The position numbers and the translations under genes are program-made. DNA of 33,674 nucleotides, from the NCBI GenBank assembly GCA_900316975.1, contig ONFA01000024.1, positions 1-33,674 on the forward strand, read 5' to 3'. Below are positions 27,812 through 33,674 of the stretch, one piece after another. Below the pieces are notes generated by a model. That model did not search any database, was not told the DNA's origin, and saw nothing but the letters and a program-made list of their open reading frames with translations. This DNA comes from an uncultured Prevotellaceae bacterium (GTDB taxonomy: Bacteria > Bacteroidota > Bacteroidia > Bacteroidales > Bacteroidaceae). Each line of letters opens with the position of its first letter. Position 1 is the stretch's first letter.

Positions 27812-29443
27812 GTGTTGGGAAGGCATGGAAACATAGGAACCAAGTTGTTGATAGGCTGTATGTGCCTGTCAACAGTTTGTATGCTTTTTGCTTCACGTCC
27901 CGATGACCGTCCTCGGAAGGCGTCGAGTGAGGAGGTGAAGTTGATTCACAGTGATGTTTGGTACAAAAACTATCAGGATGTGCGTGCCGATGTGCTCGTG
28001 GGCCACGTGAAGTTGTATCACGATGGAATGTATCTTGACTGTGACAGTGCCCGTTTCTATAAGGATGACAACACTTTCAATGCGTATGGACACGTGAAGA
28101 TGGTGCAGGGCGATACACTGACACTGACAAGTGACACACTGTTATATAATGGCCCGATGATGCAGGCACACGCACAGGGGCATGCGGTACTTACTCACCG
28201 AAAGACAAGGCTGGTGACGGATGTGATAGATTATGATCGTCTGGAGGGAGTGGGTTTCTATCCTCGGCATGGCACGCTGTATGATAGCGAGAATGTGCTG
28301 AACTCTGATTATGGACAATATACGCCTGCTTTGAATGAGGCGATTTTTAAAGACAATGTGGTGCTGGAAAATCCGAAATTTGACCTGAAAACGAACGAAT
28401 TGTACTATTATTCGGACACAAAGGTGGCAAGGATAGTATCGGAAACAAACATCATCTCGTCGGATAGTACGTTTGTCTATGCTTTGCGAGGTGATTATGA
28501 CACACAGACGGGAAGGGCTAATCTGATGGATAGATCGCATGTGTATAAGGATATGCGTGATATTGTTGGCGACAGTCTGTTTTGCGACAATGAAACGGGG
28601 GTGAGTGAGGCTTTTGGGGATGTTGTGTTGATTGATGTGGAGAACAAGTGTATGTTGACAGGAAACTATTGCCGTTATGAGGATAAGACAGGTGTGGCTG
28701 TGGCAACAGATAGTGCAGTGTGCTATGAGTTCTCAGAGGCGGATACGCTGTATGTGCATGGCGATACGCTGAAAATGGTGACATATAACCAAAAGACAGA
28801 TTCTGTTTATCGGGATTTGTTTGCTTATCATAAGGTGAGGATGTTTAGGAAAGACTTTCAAGGCGTGTGTGATTCATTGGTGTCGCACGAGAGGGACTCC
28901 TGTACTTATCTGTATGGTCAACCCATCTTATGGAATGAGGGACAGCAGGTGTTTGGTGAGGAAATCCGCGTGTATAACAATGACAGCACGGTGGAGTGGA
29001 TTCACATTGTCAATCAGGCGATGACGATTGAACAAATCGATTCGGTGTCGTATAACCAAGTATCGGCAAAAGAAATGTTTTGCTATTTCGTGGATGGTGT
29101 GATAGAACATAACAATGCAAAAGGAAATGTGTATGTGGTCTATTTCATGGAAGAAGATGATGGTAGTCGAATTGGCATGAACTATACGGAGACGCCGGAA
29201 CTGAACCTCTTCATGAAGAACAAGAAGGTGAATAAAATTTGGATGTCCACACCGTCGGGGGTGATGTATCCTCCGTTTGCTATTCCTGAAGACAAACGAT
29301 ATCTGACAGGCTTTGCTTGGTTTGATTATATCCGTCCGATGAATAAAGATGACATCTTTGGATGGAGAAGCAAGAAGAAGGAGCAGGAACTGAAAAAGAC
29401 GGAAAGAAAAATTGTTCCGAAACAGCATCTGGATGATTTGTGA
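27812..29443 (+). CDS. OstA-like LPS transport / organic-solvent tolerance protein
   Basis: A 543-residue exported protein of the OstA-like (LptA/LptD N-domain) beta-jellyroll family. Successive segments such as VLVGHVKLYHDGMYLDCDSARFY and FNAYGHVKMVQGDTLTLTSDTL show the repeated strand pattern that binds lipid A in the LPS transport bridge. In Bacteroidetes such proteins are presumed to help carry LPS to the outer membrane. The start is a GTG at 27812 (a TTG follows at 27815; the first in-frame ATG is at 27860, inside the signal peptide). The segment GTKLLIGCMCLSTVCMLFAS is the hydrophobic export signal. It sits after surA, a sensible pairing of outer-membrane biogenesis factors. Confidence 0.85.
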   Translation: MLGRHGNIGTKLLIGCMCLSTVCMLFASRPDDRPRKASSEEVKLIHSDVWYKNYQDVRADVLVGHVKLYHDGMYLDCDSARFYKDDNTFNAYGHVKMVQGDTLTLTSDTLLYNGPMMQAHAQGHAVLTHRKTRLVTDVIDYDRLEGVGFYPRHGTLYDSENVLNSDYGQYTPALNEAIFKDNVVLENPKFDLKTNELYYYSDTKVARIVSETNIISSDSTFVYALRGDYDTQTGRANLMDRSHVYKDMRDIVGDSLFCDNETGVSEAFGDVVLIDVENKCMLTGNYCRYEDKTGVAVATDSAVCYEFSEADTLYVHGDTLKMVTYNQKTDSVYRDLFAYHKVRMFRKDFQGVCDSLVSHERDSCTYLYGQPILWNEGQQVFGEEIRVYNNDSTVEWIHIVNQAMTIEQIDSVSYNQVSAKEMFCYFVDGVIEHNNAKGNVYVVYFMEEDDGSRIGMNYTETPELNLFMKNKKVNKIWMSTPSGVMYPPFAIPEDKRYLTGFAWFDYIRPMNKDDIFGWRSKKKEQELKKTERKIVPKQHLDDL

Positions 29444-29495
29444 TATTTGTGATAAATGGTGGTAAAGCGTATTACACATATTATATATATAATGT

Positions 29496-29792
29496 ATGGG
29501 AATGTTTACGGTACGGAAACCTAGAGGTTTCCATCATAATTACATCTATTATGACCCGAGGAAGGAAAAACTGAAGGAGATAGACGAGCGGGCGAAACGA
29601 GAGTTGGGGCTGCTTCCTCCGAAGGAATTTTCTCCTGAGGACATACGTGGAAAGTTTGTGCAAGCAACGAAACATTTGAAGCGACGGAAGGAAAGTGGCA
29701 GAAAGCCGCTGTCGTATGGGGTGCTGATTGTGGCGATTGTGCTCTTGCTCCTTTTGATGCATTATTTATATACGGGAAGTGTTTCCTTTTAA
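29496..29792 (+). CDS. Small tail-anchored membrane protein, unknown function
   Basis: A 98-residue protein with a basic N-terminal half (FHHNYIYYDPRKEKLKEIDERAKRELG, Lys/Arg/Glu-rich and helical). A single hydrophobic segment follows near the C-terminus (YGVLIVAIVLLLLLMHYLY, about 74-92), so it should be anchored in the inner membrane with the charged part in the cytoplasm. A second ATG at 29502 is an equally possible start. It lies 52 bases after the OstA-like gene and 24 before mutL, within the operon. I recognise no characterised family. Confidence 0.8.
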   Translation: MGMFTVRKPRGFHHNYIYYDPRKEKLKEIDERAKRELGLLPPKEFSPEDIRGKFVQATKHLKRRKESGRKPLSYGVLIVAIVLLLLLMHYLYTGSVSF

Positions 29793-29816
29793 TCAACGTT
29801 TGATAAGAAAGTCATT

Positions 29817-31706
29817 GTGAACGATATCATTCATCTTTTGCCAGATTCTGTTGCCAACCAAATCGCAGCAGGCGAAGTGGTTCAACGCCCGTCTTCTATC
29901 ATCAAGGAGATGGTGGAGAACTCTATTGATGCTGATGCCACCAGTGTGAAGGTGTTGGTGACCGATGGGGGCAAGACGACGGTGCAGGTGATAGACGACG
30001 GAAAAGGCATGTCGGAAACGGACGCACGGCTTTCTTTCGAACGCCATGCCACGTCTAAAATTCAGAAGGCGTCAGACCTCTTCAATTTAACTACAATGGG
30101 ATTTAGAGGGGAGGCGCTGGCGAGTATTGCTGCTGTGGCTCAGGTGGAACTGAAGACGAGACGCAAGGAGGATGAACTGGGCACGATGATTCAGGTGGCT
30201 GGTTCCAAGATTGAAAAACAGGAACCAGTGGCATGTCCTGCCGGCAGTAATTTCTTGGTACAGAACTTGTTCTTCAACGTGCCGGCAAGAAGGAAGTTCC
30301 TGAAGTCGAACCAGACAGAATTGACAAATGTGGTGGCTGATTTTCAGCGTATCGTTTTGGTTCATCCGGAAATCTCTTTCTCATTATATAATAATGGTGT
30401 GGAGATGTTTCATCTTCCTGCGGCATCTGTTCGGCAACGAATAATTGATGTATTTGGAAAGAAAATCAATGCGGAGTTGTTACCGATAGAGGTGGAGACT
30501 TCCTTGGTGAGCATATCTGGCTATGTGGGGAAACCGGACTCGTCCAAGAAGAAGGGTGTGCATCAGTATTTCTTTGTGAACGGGCGTTATATGCGTCATC
30601 CTTATTTTCACAGTGCTGTGATGAAAGCCTATGAGAATTTGATCCCCGTCGGTGAACATGTGTCTTATTTCATTTATTTTGCCGTAGATGCTTCTTCGAT
30701 AGATGTCAATGTGCATCCGACAAAAACAGAAATAAAGTTTGATAATGAGCAGCCGATTTGGCAGGTTCTTTCTGCTGCAGTGAGAGAAACGATTGGGCAG
30801 TTTTGCAATGTTCCACTCATTGACTTCGATGTGGAGGGAAAACCTGATATTCCAGCCATCGGGGCAAACACATCTATACCACATCAACCTAAGTTGGCGC
30901 CATCCTCCTATAATCCCTTTAAGACTGAAGGCTCTCGGTCTTATTCTCAATCGGCCGGATGGGAAAAATTGTTTGATAAGTATTCAAATCCTGTGTCAAG
31001 TGAAGGTGATGAGGGACTCACCTCTATTCAGATGAATCCATCGGAAAAGGTCCCTGGTGAAGGGGAAGTGCTTGAGGGGGATAATCTTCAGGGTTCTATA
31101 TGGAATGCTGTTATGGGAAGAGACGGTGTCGCAGCTCCTTTTGATGTAACAGTACAAAAGTTTCAGTATAAGGGACGTTACATCGTCCTCCCAAGCTCCA
31201 ATGGCATCATGGTTGTGAATCAGCACCGTGCTCATGTGCGGGTTTTATTTGATCAGAATATGCAATGCATCAATTCTGGTAATCGCCCGTCTCAGAAAGA
31301 ACTCTTCCCTATCGTTGTGCAGTTTGAAAAGGCTGATTGCATAGTGCTGGAGAATTTGATGGAGGATATATGCAGTTTGGGATTTGATTTGTCCAATCTA
31401 GGGGGGGGGGCATATTCGGTGAATGGAATCCCTGCAGGGCTGGAAGGCATTGATATCAACACATTGCTTCATGATATGGTTGTTTCGGCAAAAGAAATGA
31501 CTAATGATATACGCAGAGATGCACAAGAGGCTTTGGCATTGACGATGGCGGAAAATGCGGCAATTGTATATGGGCAAGTTTTGTCATCGATGGAAATGGA
31601 GCGCCTTTTGCGAGATTTGTTCGCAACAAAAATTCCAGCAAGAACGCCAGACGGTAAATTGGTTTATACGATTTTAGATGATAAAATGCTGAATGACCTC
31701 TTTTAA
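29817..31706 (+). CDS. mutL: MutL mismatch repair protein
   Basis: MutL links mismatch recognition by MutS to strand removal. It starts with GTG at 29817. The N-terminal GHKL ATPase has ENSIDA (34-39), DDGKGM (60-65), the ATP lid and GFRGEAL (95-101), followed by the VNVHPTK loop. The C-terminal dimerisation domain (about 435-629) has NQHRAH at 468-473 where nicking MutL proteins carry DQHAxxE. The later Cys/His metal motifs are also missing (TPDGKL in place of CPHGRP), so the endonuclease is probably inactive. A run of ten G (31401-31410, residues 529-532) inside the C-terminal domain is a strong slippage site. Last gene of the surA-OstA operon. Confidence 0.96.
   Translation: MNDIIHLLPDSVANQIAAGEVVQRPSSIIKEMVENSIDADATSVKVLVTDGGKTTVQVIDDGKGMSETDARLSFERHATSKIQKASDLFNLTTMGFRGEALASIAAVAQVELKTRRKEDELGTMIQVAGSKIEKQEPVACPAGSNFLVQNLFFNVPARRKFLKSNQTELTNVVADFQRIVLVHPEISFSLYNNGVEMFHLPAASVRQRIIDVFGKKINAELLPIEVETSLVSISGYVGKPDSSKKKGVHQYFFVNGRYMRHPYFHSAVMKAYENLIPVGEHVSYFIYFAVDASSIDVNVHPTKTEIKFDNEQPIWQVLSAAVRETIGQFCNVPLIDFDVEGKPDIPAIGANTSIPHQPKLAPSSYNPFKTEGSRSYSQSAGWEKLFDKYSNPVSSEGDEGLTSIQMNPSEKVPGEGEVLEGDNLQGSIWNAVMGRDGVAAPFDVTVQKFQYKGRYIVLPSSNGIMVVNQHRAHVRVLFDQNMQCINSGNRPSQKELFPIVVQFEKADCIVLENLMEDICSLGFDLSNLGGGAYSVNGIPAGLEGIDINTLLHDMVVSAKEMTNDIRRDAQEALALTMAENAAIVYGQVLSSMEMERLLRDLFATKIPARTPDGKLVYTILDDKMLNDLF
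31401..31410 (+). repeat. Ten-G homopolymer inside mutL
   Basis: Ten consecutive G encode Gly529-Gly531 and the first base of Ala532. With eleven G the frame reaches TGA after about 17 further codons, and with nine G after about four. Either slip removes roughly the last 95 residues of MutL. Confidence 0.95.
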
Positions 31707-31796
31707 TTACTCAAATTGAGGCTCGAAGAGGACAAAAATGTGAAAAAATATAAAAAAATCACGAAGAAATACATTTTTTTTACATTTTTTTTGTTT

Positions 31797-31833
31797 TTTG
31801 TAGCGTGCGAATAAAGTAAAATGTTTAACTTTG
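31797..31833 (+). promoter_or_regulatory. Promoter and long AU-rich leader of the OmpA gene
   Basis: The -7 box TAACTTTG is at 31826-31833, and the nearest TTTG (31797-31800) is 25 bases upstream, longer than usual. Transcription from here leaves a leader of about 115 bases, AT-rich near the start codon, as is common for abundant outer-membrane proteins. No clear mutL terminator was found in 31707-31796, which is mostly A- and T-runs. Confidence 0.6.
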
Positions 31834-31957
31834 CATCAAGATTAGTGTGAAATAGTGCTTTGATGGCAAATCAGCCAAGAGAGCCTTCACCTGATTGATA
31901 AACGAGGAAATAGTTTTAAGAAAATATTAATTATTGTTTTATTAAAAATTTGTTTTT

Positions 31958-33136
31958 ATGAAAAAGTTAATGATGGCGTTGGCCTTTGTAGGTCTTTGCA
32001 CTGCAGCAAATGCACAGTGCGATGAGTTTGCAACTCCAACAACAAACAAGTACAGTGTGGCAACTAACTCTTTCTGGGCAAATTGGTTTGTTCAGGCAGG
32101 TGTTGACGCTAACGTTGTAAGTATGTATGGTAAAGGTTCTCTCCTTAAGAAGGATTGGCACAATGGTCGTACTTACGGTTTTGACCTCGCAGTAGGTAAG
32201 TGGTTCACTCCAGGTATTGGTGTACGTGGAAAGGTGAACTGGGAGAATGGTGCTTTTTACAAAGCTTTCCGTAAGTATCGTCACGCTTGGGAGACTCCAG
32301 ATGGTGCAAAGGGCGGTTATGCTGCTATCTATTTCGACACTGAGTTCAACATGAGCAACATCTTCTGTGGCTACAGCGACACTCGCGTTTGGAACCTCAT
32401 CCTTTACCCACGCATGGGTGTGATTCGCAACTTCGATAGTGGTAATTATACTTCTGCTATTGGTGGTGGTCTCGAGTCTTCTTGGAAGGTTGCTAAGCGT
32501 GTAAGCATTTACGCTGACCTCGCTTGTGTGTTCACTCCTCAGGGCTTCAACGATGAGGTTCCTATGGGTTCAAAGAACAGATGGTGGAAATCTAACCAGA
32601 TTGTATCTCTTGACCTCGGTGTAACATACAACATCGGTAAGACAGGCTGGTCTAAGGCTGTTTCTCTTGAGGACTACGAGGCTCTCTCTGCTGAGGCATG
32701 CGCTAAACTCGCTGCTCTCCGTTCACAACTCAAGGCTGAGCAGGATGAGAATGCACGTCTTCGTGCTGAACTCGCTAAGTGGGCTAACCACAAGTGCCCA
32801 GAGCCAACAGGCAACGTGACTGCAGGTTCTACTTCTGTATTCTTCGACCTCAACTCTGCTAAGATCAATTCTAAGAAGGATCTTATCAACCTCGAGGCTA
32901 TTGCTGCAGCTGCTAAGAACACTAAGGCAACTGTTGTTGTAAGAGGTTCTGCTGATAGCAAGACTGGTTCTTCTGCTTACAACCAGAAACTTTCTGAGTC
33001 TCGTGCACAGGCTGTTGCTGACGAACTCGTTAGCCTCGGTGTAGATCGTGCTAAGATCCAGGTTTCAGGTGTTGGTGGTGTTGCCGAAGTTGAGCCATTC
33101 AACCTCAACCGTCGTGCAATCGTAACTCTGAAATAA
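31958..33136 (+). CDS. OmpA-family outer-membrane porin
   Basis: A 392-residue major outer-membrane protein. Signal peptide 1-19 (ending ANA) is followed by a beta-barrel (about 25-230) rich in Trp, Tyr and Gly. A short coiled-coil linker (about 240-272, LRSQLKAEQDENARLRAEL) follows. The OmpA C-terminal peptidoglycan-binding domain (about 285-392) shows SVFFDLNSAKI at its start, LSESRAQAV and FNLNRRAIV at its end. In related genera these are abundant, often trimeric porins that tether the outer membrane to peptidoglycan. Codon choice is markedly biased (repeated GCT, CTC, AAG), consistent with very high expression. Own promoter, long leader and terminator. Confidence 0.95.
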   Translation: MKKLMMALAFVGLCTAANAQCDEFATPTTNKYSVATNSFWANWFVQAGVDANVVSMYGKGSLLKKDWHNGRTYGFDLAVGKWFTPGIGVRGKVNWENGAFYKAFRKYRHAWETPDGAKGGYAAIYFDTEFNMSNIFCGYSDTRVWNLILYPRMGVIRNFDSGNYTSAIGGGLESSWKVAKRVSIYADLACVFTPQGFNDEVPMGSKNRWWKSNQIVSLDLGVTYNIGKTGWSKAVSLEDYEALSAEACAKLAALRSQLKAEQDENARLRAELAKWANHKCPEPTGNVTAGSTSVFFDLNSAKINSKKDLINLEAIAAAAKNTKATVVVRGSADSKTGSSAYNQKLSESRAQAVADELVSLGVDRAKIQVSGVGGVAEVEPFNLNRRAIVTLK

Positions 33137-33162
33137 GAATCTGAATAAGAGTTCAATATAAG

Positions 33163-33199
33163 ATGGAGCGCATCAATATGGTGTGCTCCATTTCTTTTG
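33163..33199 (+). terminator. Terminator of the OmpA gene
   Basis: A 10-bp stem (33163-33172 with 33182-33191, one mismatch) with a 9-base loop is followed by T-rich sequence. Confidence 0.8.
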
Positions 33200-33345
33200 T
33201 TATTTTCAATGGCATTTGAAAAAGTCTATTGGGGTATTGGGATTGTTTTATTTGTTGGATAGCGTTTGTGAAATGAAAGATGTATAAAGTCTTACGACAA
33301 AAGACTGATTTTTGTTGTTTGTACGAAAAAAATGGAGGTTTTATT

Positions 33346-33375
33346 TTGCCAATTCAAATAAAAGCCGTACCTTTG
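33346..33375 (+). promoter_or_regulatory. Promoter for the tRNA-Pro/tRNA-Val unit
   Basis: TTTG at 33346-33349 and TACCTTTG at 33368-33375, spacing 18, about 40 bases before the mature tRNA-Pro. The preceding 33200-33345 holds nothing I can identify. Confidence 0.8.
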
Positions 33376-33416
33376 CACTGCTTTTGAGAGGGGAACTCTT
33401 TTGAGCACTTGAAAAT

Positions 33417-33492
33417 CGGGATGTAGTACAGTTGGTAGTATACTTGGTTTGGGACCAAGGGGTCGCACGTTCGAGTCGTGTCATCCCGACCA
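33417..33492 (+). tRNA. tRNA-Pro (anticodon TGG)
   Basis: A full cloverleaf of 76 bases. The acceptor stem pairs CGGGATG with CATCCCG, the anticodon stem CTTGG pairs with CCAAG and presents TGG, and the T arm contains GTTCGAGTC. ACCA follows the acceptor stem, so the CCA end is encoded. It reads CCN proline codons with a wobble U. Confidence 0.96.
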
Positions 33493-33496
33493 ATAA

Positions 33497-33571
33497 GGGC
33501 GCTTAGCTCAGTTGGTTCAGAGCGTCTGCCTTACAAGCAGAGGGTCGGCGGTTCGAATCCGTCAGCGCCCA
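33497..33571 (+). tRNA. tRNA-Val (anticodon TAC)
   Basis: A 75-base cloverleaf with acceptor stem GGGCGCT/AGCGCCC, D arm GCTCAGTTGGTTCAGAGC, anticodon stem TCTGC/GCAGA presenting TAC, and T arm GTTCGAATCC. Unlike its neighbour, CCA is not encoded (the gene ends in A followed by CTT). It starts 4 bases after tRNA-Pro, so both come from one precursor. Confidence 0.96.
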
Positions 33572-33674
33572 CTTATTTAACGTGAGTTCGACGAATTCAA
33601 AAGAGTGCTAATTGTCTGTCTATAGCCCTTTCGCAGGCAATGCACGGTTTCTTTGGGAAAAAGCAGTATGCCGC

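Noticed and set aside
33572..33674. A possible partial gene on the minus strand at the right edge
   Set aside because: Open frames of 25-35 codons reach the edge in two frames, but none shows a recognisable sequence, and the window ends too soon to judge.

Overview
The window reads as a chromosomal segment of a Bacteroidales bacterium, most likely Prevotella or a close relative. Three things support this. Promoters follow the Bacteroidetes pattern (a TAnnTTTG -7 box with a TTTG about 18-20 bases upstream) and there is little Shine-Dalgarno. The gene orders DUF177-rpmF-fabH-era, tig-clpP-clpX and surA-OstA-mutL are typical of the phylum. There is also an interpain-like C10 protease with a type IX secretion-like C-terminus. 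Genus is inference.

Layout. Bases 1-84 hold the 3' end of a 5S rRNA gene and the terminator of its rRNA operon. An orphan sensor histidine kinase follows. Next come DUF177 (yceD), rpmF, fabH and era, then a PagL-like outer-membrane protein and a reverse-strand DUF1593 protein, which sit between era and der. The der gene has a structured leader and is followed by a small lipoprotein and an NSS-family sodium symporter. tig, clpP-clpX and recQ form a block of protein folding, proteolysis and DNA repair, with a promoter or terminator at most junctions. guaB is followed by a 532-base repeat- and hairpin-rich gap. Then comes a two-gene unit of a secreted C10 (streptopain/interpain-type) protease and an unrecognised 854-residue exported protein. 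A five-gene operon follows: PPIase, surA, OstA-like, a small membrane protein and mutL, which joins outer-membrane biogenesis with mismatch repair. An OmpA-family porin and a tRNA-Pro(TGG)/tRNA-Val(TAC) pair close the window.

Most of it is core chromosome. The observations most worth following are these: (1) recQ carries a 136-codon in-frame insertion between helicase motif II and the TATAT motif, flanked by an imperfect 18-base direct repeat; (2) a run of ten G residues lies inside mutL, where a one-base slip in either direction truncates the protein, so it could act as a reversible mutator switch; (3) the C10 protease is tightly coupled to a large secreted partner of unknown function; (4) the guaB promoter region has a heptamer tandem repeat, the der leader is structured, and several long intergenic inverted repeats are present. 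I saw no CRISPR array, prophage, intact insertion sequence or obvious defence system.
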